Source of the DNA: Thereva unica
Taxonomy: Eukaryota; Arthropoda; Insecta; Diptera; Therevidae
Direction of reading: 5' to 3'
Assembly (NCBI GenBank): GCA_949987705.1
Contig: OX465284.1
Coordinates: 70,355,470 to 70,419,469 of the forward strand
Length of the DNA: 64,000 bases
Part shown: positions 45,161-57,194 of the stretch, one piece after another
Numbering within the stretch: the first letter of the stretch is position 1
Layout of the letters: each line of letters starts with the position of its first letter
Notes under the pieces: generated by a model
The model's input: the letters and a program-made list of their open reading frames with translations, nothing else
Databases searched by the model: none
Told to the model about the DNA's origin: nothing
Translations under genes and position numbers: made by a program

Positions 45161-47576
45161 ACATTTTAGAAATGAACTGACTGACTGACAGAACGTGATC
45201 AACTAGAGTCAGTGGATTTGACAAACAGAGTCAGTACTGGCAGTCAGCAGAACTAACTCGTGTAATGGCCTGGTTAGGGTTCACCAGGTTAGGTGGGGAT
45301 CTTCAGTATTCGGTGAATTTTGTCAGAATTGGATCGTAGAGGCAGTTTAGCACCAATGCAAACAGTGACAGAGCCCTATACGAACAAGGCGCCTGTCTTT
45401 TAATTGATAGATATCCATCATAAGGACGATTCGATTGATCTTACCCAGCTCATGAAGGAGATATTAGCTGTCCTAACTTAATTGTTTCTACAATACCGTA
45501 ACGCCTCAGGTAACTTTCAGATCCAGTCAAGCAATTTTCGGTAAATCAATTTCAGGTAATTCCATCCAAAATTCTTATGAAAAGCTAAGCTGGAAATTCA
45601 CTAACGACCATTTAAACAAAACATTTGATCAAGAAAGCTTTTCTGCCCGTTATGAAATTATTAAAACAAAAAAAAAAATAATCGTCCGTAGATCCTCTAT
45701 TTCCGCCTCAATATGAGACCATTTCCCATCATTGTTAAAACTGAAACTCAAACAACCATTTCGCACCTGTCTTCGTACCTGTCCTCTTCACCTTATACTA
45801 ATGGAGCAAACAACTGCGACCGAACCAACAGTCGGTCTGCCACTCGATTCTCCCATATCTCATATGTGCAAAAACCCCCAGAGTGGAATGGACCGCGCTG
45901 GGAAAGATGCCCATTCTTCTACGCTTGAGGGATTAAGATTCCGACTGATATTTTCCATAGTGCAGCAATTCATCTGGCGTCTGCACGCCATGTGGGCATG
46001 AGATCTTCATTAGCATCTTAATAAGATTCAGCACACCTGAACCCGGCGGAGCTAATCTTAGCATTAAATTCAAGGTGGATGCCGTCGACCGGTACAAGTG
46101 AAGGCGTGTGGTGTACTCTTGTCTCGGAGTGCATTTGGGTACGCATCGCAGAGGAAGAGGTCGCTCGATCCAGTGTGCCCGTCTGAAGGCTGCTCGTGGA
46201 GTTACGCAACCTGCCCCTTCTTGCTCTCATTATAGTACATTAGAGCCTCAATTGGTCCATTGGGAAATGTTCAGAAGTAATAGTGCGCATTTTTCTGTCT
46301 GAGGTTTTTTCATCCTGGGGATGGCGAAATGTGTTGCTCGTCGGTGGTGAGTGGCACAAACATTCGAAATCACGAAAAATCCAGGCGATCTTGCTGAAAC
46401 TGTTTTGGCTCATGCTGGGAAGGCGTGGAGGAATGAATTTATGAATGAATTTTCAATGAATTTGTTGCTGCTGCTGCAAATGCGGGGTACAAAACGGTCT
46501 TCGCTTGGCGCGCTGGAATGCCGGAAAATGCTTAGTAGAGCTTCAACACCGAAACCAGTTAGACTATAAAAGATTTATCAAAAAATATACTAATGATATA
46601 AATATTTGCAAATTAAATTCATAATAGCCTGAGGTGAAAGCAGGCGCCATTCGGGTTGAAACAGAAGAAAAAGGCCAGCCGCTGAGATTTTTGGAGTGAA
46701 AATATAGGTTTGGGTGGAACTTTTACTTCTTTAATTGATAAAATTTACATTAGGAAAACGATTGTGATTGGCAAAGATGAGAATGTATGATAATTTCAAA
46801 GGTTCATTTCGTTACGAAGAAATTAATTATAATATACTTAATTATTACTTATATTGGCAAAGGTTGTCATAAAATTGGCTAAAAGAAAATATTTATCGCT
46901 TTCGAATGACCCGAATTGTGTTAACCTGTGGCTTTGTTTTGGTTTTCAGATTTTTATTTGTGACAGTGTACACTTCTGGATTATAAAAAGGCATTTGACC
47001 TGCACATAGACGGCGAATAATTTGGGTATGGTGGGTAGTGGTACTCACCCGAAATTTGAGAGTAACCAAGCGTACGACATGATCTTCTCAATTTCAATTA
47101 AGAAAAACTTGAACGAGGAGCTATTCAATAACTGTAGAATAGCTCATTACAAGTTTTACTATGTACAATAGGGTGGTCCTTAAAAACTTTTTTCTTAATT
47201 TTCTTTGGGGCACCCTGTTACTTTGTTCTACTATATAAAAAAGGATTACTGTAATTTTTTGGAATTTTTAGACTTAGGTTTAGAGGTTGCTACCGCTATG
47301 TATAAATTGAATATTTTAGGATTGACATCTGGATCAATTTGGGTGTTCTTCAATGGTTCTTCTTCTCTTGCTACTGAAATTGTCAGTTGGACGTTTTAAT
47401 AACAGATTGGACTTTGAATTTGAACTTCAATTTTTCAAAATGCAAATACCCAAGAAATATAAAAGAAAGAAGCTATAGGCTAGGGAGAAGAGAGTGTGAA
47501 TGGTTGATTAAATGGACACAATTTCCATCTCCTTTTGTAGCCCTCTTTCCCATAAAACACCTTTGCAGCCGACTCT
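45161..47576. other. No gene recognised
   Basis: Short overlapping ORFs on both strands without motifs. The 47170-47220 segment has AGGGTG and CACCCT words around a T-rich middle, as in small palindromic repeats. A ten-codon LLDYKKAFDLH stretch near 46976 resembles RT box A but stands alone. Confidence 0.35.
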
Positions 47577-47955
47577 TGTCGTGTCCTGTGTACGCTCGTG
47601 TGGAATCACCCATTGTGCTGGCATACATGGATAGTAGCGTCAACACTAAAGAACCGGTTTTTATGATGCCCTCGGCATAAATGGGTATTCCCTTCACCGA
47701 GAATAACTTTATTATACACGAGATATCAATTTGTGCACACCTCGAACGCGAATAACAAAGAGATATGTCCACATTAGACCAAAAGAAGAAGAAGATACAT
47801 TTGCGCATGTGTTAAAAATTTCTGCTCAAAAAGTTACAACAACTTTCTCTCTTCCTTTTGCCCCTGTGTCCTAAAAATCGCTTTTTTAGTATTGACGCTA
47901 TGATCCGTGTATGCCAACTCATTGGCTGATTCCACACGACAGGTAGAAGTCGTCT
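47577..47955. repeat. Foldback repeat with about 90-bp arms
   Basis: Arms 47577-47672 and 47865-47955 are inverted copies sharing TCGTGTGGAATCA, TGGCATACA and AGCGTCAA-ACTAAA. Both arms, read outward to inward, stay open and give similar peptides (LAYMDSSVNTK and LAYTDHSVNTK), so the arms may derive from coding sequence. Central part unrecognised. Confidence 0.55.
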
Positions 47956-48059
47956 GAATCGTCAATTCGCTTTTGGTGTCCGGTGAAAAATCGTATGAGC
48001 TTCTACGCAAGGGAACAACTTGCGGGCAATAAATCATACTGGCGTCTCTCTCAGGTACT

Positions 48060-48430
48060 GAATGGGTTCAATCTTTATTAAGTCAAAAATAAGTGCGCGA
48101 TCATCAAGACAGAATCTGGCAAGTGCTTGTCCTGCATGAAGGCGTATGAATTTTGTAGCCTGTGAAGTGGGTTATAGTGAAAGAGTCAGGGCATAGATCA
48201 TTAATGAAGAATAGTGGGTGTTAACAAGCAGAGATGGTGTGTGAGACTGAGATTTGACCTCATCCAAAATCACCTTGATTAAACTGCCGGAAAGAAAACT
48301 CTCGATCCAATTCTTCAAAATTACCAATAGGTTCGAGCGTAGCTAACAGAGCAGTGTGACAAACTCTATCAAAAGCCTCGTTGTTGAGCCACAGACTGTT
48401 TATTCGATTGGTGTGCCAAAAAAAAGACTT
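48060..48430 (-). pseudogene. LINE RT fragment
   Basis: The minus strand reads NNEAFDRVCHTALLATLEPI (RT box A, with the catalytic D) and, in other frames, NWIESFLSGSLIKVILDEV and FINDLCPDSFT. The order is correct for an RT, but the YADD box is gone. Short, frame-broken remnant. Confidence 0.6.
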
Positions 48431-50816
48431 CCACAGCAGCTTACGCTAAAAACACTGTAATATCTATAGATGTCTACGTTCACTGGATAAACAGCCCGGC
48501 TCGAGTCTATGGCTGCGTCAGTTTTTGCCTACACCTATGCCGATTTTTTGCAACTGTCTTCCAGGTCCTGTTCCTTTCTACATCTTCTTTTTATCACCAG
48601 CCTGCGTAATTTTGGGCTGCCTACTACCCGCTTCCTTTTGTAGTTCTGAAACAGTTGTTCGGTTTCAGAGATGGCTTTCATCTGTAATTCATTCACTTCG
48701 TAGCAGCTATCAAAAGCAGGTCCCAAAAGATATGATTATCTAAGTATCAACAAGACATGGGTGTACGAGTACGGCTAATGAACCCACAGTCTTCGAAATG
48801 GAGCCTTGAAATCGACCCATAACCCGTTTGTGCGAGATTTAATATAATATAACTAATATAATGTAAATAGATTTTGCTCCAAGGGAATGCACTAAACCAT
48901 CGTTGTGCCTGTGCTTTTGGACAGAAACCAAGCCATCGACTAAGCACCATACTCGTGACTTTTTCATGCACTCGGCATTTTTGGCGATTTTCAAGAAATT
49001 TTTAACACCTTTTTTTGGATGGGAGTTTCATGCTGGAGTTTCCCAAGACAATGGAGATTTTACAGCCCTTGGATGAACCATTCTAGGTAAGATCGAACAT
49101 CATTATCAAGTACCTATTCAGAACCCAAGATATCATGAAAAACTGGCTTTTGTATAAAAAAATATCTGAATTTAGAATTGATAATTACTTTTGCTAACCG
49201 AAAGCAGACACCTTTTCTTCCCAACAATATTTTTCTAATCTCATACTTCTGATGGTTTAGCACACTCATACAACAAAACTCATATCGGATGTCATAAGGC
49301 TTAGAACAGTGCCACAATAAATATAATTGCAAAAGATCCACAAAACACCTATACTCCCTTCCGCATCCAATTTCCCACCCATTCCTTTTCGCTTAACTAT
49401 TGATTTTTGCAACAAACATCGCAACAAATAAAAGAAGCAATTAACGTATGAGGCAATCGTGCAACAACTGCCCCATAAATCGCCAAGTAATTCACCATGA
49501 ACCGAAATCATCTTCCATAAATTACCCGTATGCACCTCAATGACCAGGCTCGTCGTCATATGTGCAATATCCATGCACTGCAACTAACTAACTGCCAATT
49601 TGCATAACTATCAAAAAGGCAGCATTTATGTACATTTCACTGCACTGCGAATGGAAGCTCGTTTAGAAATAAATAAAACAAAAAATACAGAAGAAAGAAG
49701 CGGAATTATGCAACACTCCAACTCGGGATCTTCAAACCTAATGATTATTTTCACGAGTGGTTAAGTGTGCAAATGATGGCGGCGGAGCTACCGTCTACTA
49801 AACATTAGCAGATCTCTGTAGGCATTCTTGCCGGCTTTTTGAAGTAGCTAGAAGAATCGGCTTGGAGAGTGCCTTCGATGCTTACATTTTGCTTGAGGCT
49901 TTAATAGAACAATCTGGATTTGGGTGACTGGGTTGGTTGATTGTGCGCAGGATATTATAGGAAACGAGCTGACATAATTGGTCAAATTACAGTGCACGTG
50001 TGTGCTTTGGTCAATAATCTTGGATGAGATTTTATGTTGAAAATTCGGGGTCAGCAGGGGTTGACGTCCTGTTTATTTGACCATGATGTCGAAACATGAG
50101 CTTAAAGTGTAATCATAGAAAGAATTTTTTGAAGTCTCGGAAAATGAAGGTAAATTTTGGATTTGTTTCATTATCCTCCCATTTTTTCCACTGCACCACA
50201 AAGAACTCACCTCGTTACGAATGGACAAGGTATATTTCATGAGAGTCCGATCGTCTAAATCGTTCTTCTTCAAAATGGTAGGATACCTCAATATTCGGAT
50301 CCAGATCGGTGAAAACTGTGTGAAAAGCCTCCCGAGTAAAAATAAAATTAGACACCAAAAGTGAGTCCTCGGACATTCGAAGGGCATCATAAGGCTCGTT
50401 GCATGACAGTTCGGCCGTACACCGCACACAGATGCACCCCCGACGGGTACACGTTTGTATATAATGCGAATAAAAAAATTATTTTTAATATACACTGTAG
50501 AGATATTTTCACACAACCCACCCTAATGCAATTGAGCTCCTCCATAATAAATCAGACGGATACACAAACGGAAAATCTTAATGTCCTCATTCTCTTTATA
50601 TTTAAGCCGACACCCGGCAAAACTATAAGTTAATTGCCCATTTAAATCTTTTGGTCAAGTTTGGCCGTCGAAAGACCGTATGTGCTCCCATTAAAAATGG
50701 TTAAAAATTCTACGGCCGTGATACCCTCCTTAAAAAGCCAAGCGGCTATTGTTCGACCGCTATGGGTCTGTTTTTTATTTTTACTCGGGTCTGCAGCTTA
50801 GCAAGCTGCCACGTTA
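48431..50816. other. No gene firmly recognised; one acidic minus ORF
   Basis: On the minus strand, 50215-50427 encodes ALRMSEDSLLVSNFIFTREA then FHTVFTDLDPNIEVSYHFEE, with protein-like composition and a stop after YLVHS. A donor-like GAG/GTGAGT follows 4 bases later in another frame. No acceptor or homologue is evident. The remainder has only unsupported ORFs. Confidence 0.3.
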
Positions 50817-51207
50817 AGGGCCCCGGAGACGATCAATAATATTGTCAATACGGCTCTCAATAATATTGACGAGGCGCATTGAAAGGACATATTGACCGTT
50901 TACCAGGGGTTCAAACGTATTGTCAATTTATTGAAGCATATTGATAGAAATTTTGATTGAAGCGCATTGGCGAGATGCACGCATTGACTTTTACAAGGTT
51001 TATTGGTCAATATTTCGTTAGTATTTCAACTAATTCCAAAAATAAACACGTGAAAATCGCCACCTCGTCACAACCGATTTTCAAAACAACACTGTGAAGT
51101 CGCCATATTGATAGTTAGATTGACGATAAGCTTGAAACGTACTGATAAGAGCTTCAATATTATTGTCAATACGTATTGACAATATTATTGATCGTTACCG
51201 GGGCCCT
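50817..51207. mobile_element. Harbinger-like MITE with TTA duplication
   Basis: 391 bp flanked by TTA (50814-50816 and 51208-51210). The ends AGGGCCCCGG and CCGGGGCCCT are followed inward by ATCAATAATATTGTCAATAC on both sides. ATATTGAC/GTCAATAT words repeat through the interior. No coding capacity. The 3-bp TTA duplication fits PIF/Harbinger. Confidence 0.8.
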
Positions 51208-51476
51208 TTAGAACGGCCATCAAAAAATTATGTCCACCAGCTGTTTCTTCATAGCTGGACAAGGAGTCAGGGTACTCGTCAAGCTAAAAGATTCATCCAA
51301 ATCGATAAAGCTAAAGCAGGCAAACTTTTAAATATCAGGAGGTGGGAGCTTAAAATAATAAGAGAGCTCCTGTTCGCCTAACTACCATCTAAACAAAATA
51401 TAACTGGTAGTCGATTGTAGCTGTCGGTTCTGCTGTCGGAAACTGCGCAACACTTGATGTGCGACTGTGAGGCTAC

Positions 51477-54044
51477 CACCATGCACTCTCGATCACGGTG
51501 AAAATGCCACGCTAATGGCAATATTTTACAGTGCACCCCTATGCTTACCATAGGGCACACTGGCCAGGTTTCTCCAGCACGTTTGCCGCTCCATACAGAA
51601 GAGATGCTACCACCACCGTTGTTATTATTGCTCGCTGGTAGGGGCTTTCTGCCAGGGAGTCTATTCGGTGAACATTAGTGTTCGACGGAATTTTGACCTA
51701 GAGAACCAGGCACTATTAAATCATTCCGCCCTTCAAAGCGAAATCAGAGTACAGAGATCTAAGAATCGACGACGAATCGAAGTCAAATTAAGTGAAGATT
51801 GCCCAGCAGACAATATCTCAGAGGCATCCGAACACTCAATCTTCGTGAGGAAGGACAATCTCCTGCGAATCTTCCAAACACTGAAAAATAAAAAATAGCC
51901 GGGGGTCGACGACATCTCAAATGTGGTTCTGAAGAACCTACCCCCATGTGCGGTTGACATTATAGCACGTTGTTCAACAATACTTATTTCCAGAACACTG
52001 GAAAATAGCTGTGATATATCCGATCCCAAAAAAAATAAATATGGATCAAACCCTGCTAATCTCCGATCAATAAGTTGACTTCCAAACATCAGTAAAGTAT
52101 TTGAGGTTGTAATTAACCGTTCGTTGGGAAGAATAATTCCGGACAACCAGTTCGGATTCCGAGTTGAACATGTCACTATTCATGCTTGCGCAAAATTGAT
52201 GTCCGACATATACTGAAACTTCAGTAAAAAACAGTGTACCGGAGCATGCCTTGTCGACTTGGAGAAGGCTTTCGACTCTGTGTGGGTCGAGGGACTACTA
52301 CTAAAGCTGACAAGGTATGGAATGATCAATCCTCTGCTTCGCGTGATCTGTGACATGATAACGGGGAAGAAGTTCCTGGTCAAAAGTGGGAATTTTACCT
52401 CACAGGTTTTTGAAATTAAAAACGGGTTGCAACAAGGAGCAGTTAATTCACCGCTGCTCTTCAACAATATAAATGTTGATCTAGTTGGATCCCTTCCTAG
52501 CGTATTGGCTTTCGCGGACGACCTCGTCATATACAGGACAGGACCGAAGATTGACGTGATCCATACGCTACTACAACACGACTTTGAGGAAATCGAGCGT
52601 TGAAATTGAAAATCAATCATGGAAAATGCGAAACGATCCTCTTCAGGACTCCTCTTAATAAGGCTTCACGTGATGTTAGGAGGAACTAGAAAGAGTTTCA
52701 TATATGAAGCCATGCGGGGCAGACGCTGGTAAAGAAAACCGAGGTTAAGTATCAACGACTTTGGTTGGATCAGTACGTGTATTACGGGAGTCATATACGT
52801 GCTGCTATAGTCAAAGCCCGTAAGGCATTCCAAATGACGAAAAGGCTCTTTTTTAGTAAACACCTCAACTCCAGAGTTAAGGTGGATTGCTACAAGACCT
52901 TAGTCAGACCGGTACTTACCTACGGCTACCCCGTATGGTGGAATATATCACATATCATATATGGAGAAGATGAGGGTGTTTCAAAGACAATGCTTAAGGG
53001 CATGCTTAAGCCATATATAGAACACCTGAGTCAAGTTTCAAAAAATTCCATGCCATTGATATCCTATACGGAAAAGCAGCAACCATGAGGATAGAAAATT
53101 TCATAATCAGGCTGATACGAAATCACGTTGTAAGAGCGACAGAGGGCGGCAATCCCCTCATTTTTGGGGCTTACTACCCCAAACTAGACTACTTTAACAT
53201 GACAAGAGGGACAGGACATGTACCACCAAAAGCATTCCCATGGATAGATTCCCTAGGCCTGATACAAAACAGGGAGGGAGTACCCACCACGATTATCTTC
53301 GGTCGCGGGATAAATGGGGATTACATGAGCGAACCGATGGGCTGAACGAAGAGCTCCTGCGATTCAGCACGCGAGTCGGCCCTTCAAATAGGGACGAATC
53401 AATAGGGTGAAGTGGGTTAATGTGTAGGTATTAATGTAATTTGTTTATGCATGGTGTGAGTGCAGGCGTTAGCCTAAGTAGGATTAGAATCCCAGTAGGG
53501 GAATTAAGTATAGTCATAGGATTGTCATTGCAATAAGTTCAGTTATAAGATAGGTAGGTAGTTTTAAAGTTAGGTTTAGCTAGGGGTATCCTGGAATGCT
53601 ACCTCCCGCGAGCTCTCAGGCTATTGTAAAGCCTCAGCTCTCGCGGGCGACAAAGCTCGGCGAGAGCCACCAGCTCCTGTCGTCTGAGTCTCTGGTGACT
53701 GTCGCCCGATTAGGCTATTTTCTAGGTATAGGCGTAGATTAGAGTAGGTAGTTTATAGGTTTTTAACATTTAGCTTAAGTTTTATAAAATAGATTAAGTT
53801 AGCTAAAATTTTTAAAAATATTTCTTAGCATTAAGTTTAGAATTAAGTATGTAGCAATACAATTTAAATAAATAAAGAGGCCGAAAGGCAAAATAAGCAT
53901 AACTAATTAATTTAGATAGGAATTAACTTAGAGTGCCCGCGTAGGGCCAGTAAGTTAGTTAAGTTATATAGGGAAAATAGGTTTAAGCATAGCCTGTACG
54001 TTTCGTTATTATATCATAATAATAAATGTGCTTATATATAAAAA
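51477..54044 (+). mobile_element. 5'-truncated LINE with 13-bp target duplication
   Basis: Flanked by ACTGTGAGGCTAC (51464-51476 and 54045-54057). It contains a degraded RT: KKNKYGSNPANLRSIS, PDNQFGFRVEH, CLVDLEKAFDSVWVEG, IKNGLQQGAVNSPLLFNNIN and LAFADDLVIY. Downstream is a post-RT region (KVDCYKTLVRPVLTYGYPVW) and a C-terminus ending near 53345 (FIIRLIRNHVVRATEGG, GVPTTIIFGRG). A 700-bp 3' UTR follows, with a strong hairpin and an A-rich end. Jockey superfamily by motifs. Stops and shifts are present, but the 3' half is fairly well preserved. Confidence 0.85.
53606..53648 (+). repeat. Strong hairpin in the LINE 3' UTR
   Basis: CCCGCGAG pairs with CTCGCGGG, and after a 5-nt internal loop AGGCT pairs with AGCCT around a 7-nt loop. 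It is the most GC-rich part of an AT-rich 3' UTR. It could be the structure recognised by the element's own RT; that is inference. Confidence 0.6.
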
Positions 54045-54340
54045 ACTGTGAGGCTACAGCGAGGAAGAGATTGAGCCCCCTCCATCGTGACTTCCCTACT
54101 CCCAGGGAGATTTGGGACAGGAACCCTAAATCAGTTTTAGGCTCTTTGGTTTTTAAAGACAAGGATGGCACAATAGACCAAACAAACGCCCCTCAACAAG
54201 AAATAGAAAATAGAAAGTTAAACCTTATTTGTTTGGCCCAAGTTGAGTTTGACACCCTTGTCGCACGCAAAAGTACACAGCAACTTTTCGCGATAGCTTC
54301 TAAACCTCACCAGCCTCGCTTCTGAACATTAGGCGGTCGT

Positions 54341-55544
54341 ACACTGAGACGAATGCGCACCGGCAATCATCTGCATTCCCATTGAACCATGTCCTGGGTG
54401 GCTTGACGGACTGGTAGTACAAAGGTTGACTCCTAATCTTAGCGTTTCACATAAAAAAGGCATACCCTAGCACTAGCTAATAAAGTAGACGAAACTCTAT
54501 TGGACAAATGCTACTACATAAATGCTAGCTGTTCGGTTAACCATGAATAGCTACGATTACCTTCAATGCAAAAACGATAAGTGTTCGGGGTTATGAGAAC
54601 AAAAAATTTTAATATTTGAAAAGTTATGAAATATGCAAACAGAATATTTTCATATTAAAAATCTGGCTCTATGAGATCATAACTGTAACAATAACGATAA
54701 AACCGTCGACTCTACCCTTCCAAAAAGAATTAAGCCAAATAAACTCTTCTCAATTTTAAGAACTTCCTCGATGCCTCACACAATATTTCCACAAAAATCG
54801 TTATGAACTACATATATGCTAATAATTTCTAAACTGCCTCAGCTTATAAAAAATTCTTGTCATTATTAAAAAAAACAGACAATTTCGCATAAAATTTCAC
54901 GCTTTCAGAGCTAGAAAACAATAGAACCTGAGCTGCTCTTGAGGTAGAATCACTACAAATGACGTCACTTTAGCGCATTACATACCTTTCCTGAATAATT
55001 AGGGCTCGCATCTAGTTTCTTACCTCATCCAAATGAGATTATGAGCAATTTACGGTACAGCAGCGGTTCACAATCTTTCGCATCTTAATGTTATAAAAAA
55101 CATCCTCATCCATATATGAAGAAAGAACAAAGAGAAGAGAGGTCAAGTGAAATTTACGTGTACGAATTTGTAATTATTCTTTTGAGAGGAAAATTTCCAT
55201 TTTCTGTTATGTTTTTAATATTCAAAAAAAAAGATAATAATAAATTACATCTACCTTTAGAAGTGTTCAATTTACACAAGGCGGCAAATCCAAGCCTGTG
55301 GCTGTCCTCGAAAACGAGTAGCCGTCACCTCTTAACCCTGCCGAGAAGCGGTGTTGAATCCACACTTGGCACTTAATCCGACAGGAAGTGAATTATTTTC
55401 TCCTGATTGCACTCATGCTTAGTCGTAATTAATCGAAAGCATCAACATCACATCACATTGAATCACTCGAGACCCGCTTGCTTACATCAACGTTGTTTTG
55501 AATGACACGCACAATTCCGTTAAAATTTTCTATGGCAGCCGACG
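54341..55544. other. No gene recognised
   Basis: AT-rich, short unsupported ORFs only. Confidence 0.4.
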
Positions 55545-56078
55545 GTGTTTTGTTCACGCAGTTTCTATCACAAATCTTTTTCCAACAACTATCGGCACTA
55601 CTTCTTTTCGATTGTTTTTGTTTTCCAAATCAGAGCAGAGCAGCTGAAATCGGCTCGTATCTGGATCGAGACTAAGATACCACTGAGATCAGCACCTGTA
55701 CGGTTGCTTGTTTACCTGGTCGCCCGTATGCCCCAGGTATACTACCGCCGCTCTACCCCATCCGAAAGAGTTTTTCAGTATATTTTGCACGTTCGTTGCA
55801 TTCCACAAACTCACTTTGTTTCCAACGATTGTGTGATCTCGGCTTTGTGCGAGAAAACTGGGGGAAGCACGGTCTATTGCGCATACCGCACGGGCTTAAT
55901 AGCGTTTTTGGATGGAATCACGGCAGCGTCCACTGGTCTTTGTGCTGCTTCTATTCACCTGGTGGTGGCTCTTACCACTAGAATCCGCAGTGGTTGTTAC
56001 CTGGAAAATCAATGTCAGTTGATACTTTCAGTGACGATGGAAATGGTCGATCGGTCTCCAGAGTGAAGTGCAGAATAG
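55545..56078 (+). other. Open, GC-richer block ending at a strong splice donor
   Basis: A plus frame is open for 173 codons (55545-56066) without an early ATG. It encodes, among others, VRLLVYLVARMPQVYYRRST and CVISALCEKTGGSTVYCAYR; no family recognised. It is followed by AATAG/GTAAGTAAGG at 56079, a near-perfect donor. It may be an exon or 5' UTR of a gene extending to the right, or chance. Confidence 0.25.
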
Positions 56079-57194
56079 GTAAGTAAGGTATGCATACACA
56101 CTACCTGCACCTCCTCCTGTTCATTTTCCGCACACCTTTGCCAAATGCGCGTGCGTGATTTCGTTAATTTTGTTAATTTTATTAACACTAAAACCTTTCG
56201 ATTGATCCCGTCGCCGGAAGTATTCAAGTGTGGACCGGGGCTTGGTTCGATCATATAGGGGGCTATTAAAAAAACGCTTCCTGGCTGTGTGATAAGTGTA
56301 CGTATAGTGAGTGCTGGATACCTACAAGTGCAGGTTTCATTCGATATCCGAAACGAGAGTTGAATTACACGAGAGAAAATAAGGAAGGAGCTACCTACTC
56401 GATTGTACACATATACATCACTGACAGTACCTTGGTTTTACGGTTCATTTTGCAATTGTAACATTGGCCCGGTTCGACTAATTATAAACCAATCAAAGGC
56501 AATTTTTGAGGCATTATGTCATGTACAAGCATCTGATCTACATTATCCAGTTGCATAATGAATAATTGTCTTAATCTCTCTTGATCGTTTGGCTTTATCT
56601 TATTTTATTTTTCTGGAAAGAAAGTGAAGGTTGGCAGAAATAAAAACGGCTTATTATTAAAATTAATTTCTATAACGATTACGTGCAGTCGAAGTTTTAA
56701 GACTTCATGCTGATATCAAATTAAGTCAACCATTAAAGTTTTTTCACTTTCACTTGAATGGGACAAAAAATGATCAGAGCTGATCTGCTACATCATTATT
56801 AAGTAATCTTAAGAACTGGTCAAGTGAACAGGAACGAAAATTATTAAACTTTATCAAAATAATTATATGATTATATTTCAAAGCAATTGCAGCAGCATAC
56901 TATAGTTTTCACAGACATTTTAAGGTTCAATCTACAAAACGGATTACAACATAGCCCGATAATAGTAGAACAGCTGCTAAAAGAACTGTCTGATATTTTG
57001 CGAAAAGTAACTAGCTGGAGCCCATTCGTTTCTTCAAGGTCATGTTTGGAATTTTTGTTTCCGTAGCATGGATTCTAACCTAGTCGCTGGCCATGGTTAT
57101 CTAGGCGACATGAGTTTGTTTATTATCCAATGCCGAATAATAGGTGTTAATGGGAGCAGGGTCGCGACCACGGTGGGGTCCAGGGGGTCTGGAC
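56079..57194. other. No gene recognised
   Basis: AT-rich, no motifs. The last bases (57187-57194, GTCTGGAC) are the left copy of the hAT target duplication. Confidence 0.4.

Larger units (their letters stand above)
51230..54340 (+). pseudogene. R1/LOA-like LINE C-terminus, split by another LINE
   Basis: 51230-51476 reads RQAKRFIQIDKAKAGKLLNI, RRWELKIIRELLFA and, frame-shifted, SETAQHLMCDCEAT. 54045-54340 resumes CEATARKRLSPLHRDFPTPR then EIWDRNPKSVLGSL. These are the post-RNase H tail with the Cys-rich C-D-C motif and the closing D-I-W-P-like segment. Removing 51477-54044 with one copy of the 13-bp duplication joins the CEA motif exactly. Confidence 0.75.

Noticed and set aside
46970..47005. 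LLDYKKAFDLH stretch resembling RT box A
   Set aside because: Only about eleven codons with no other RT motif on either side.
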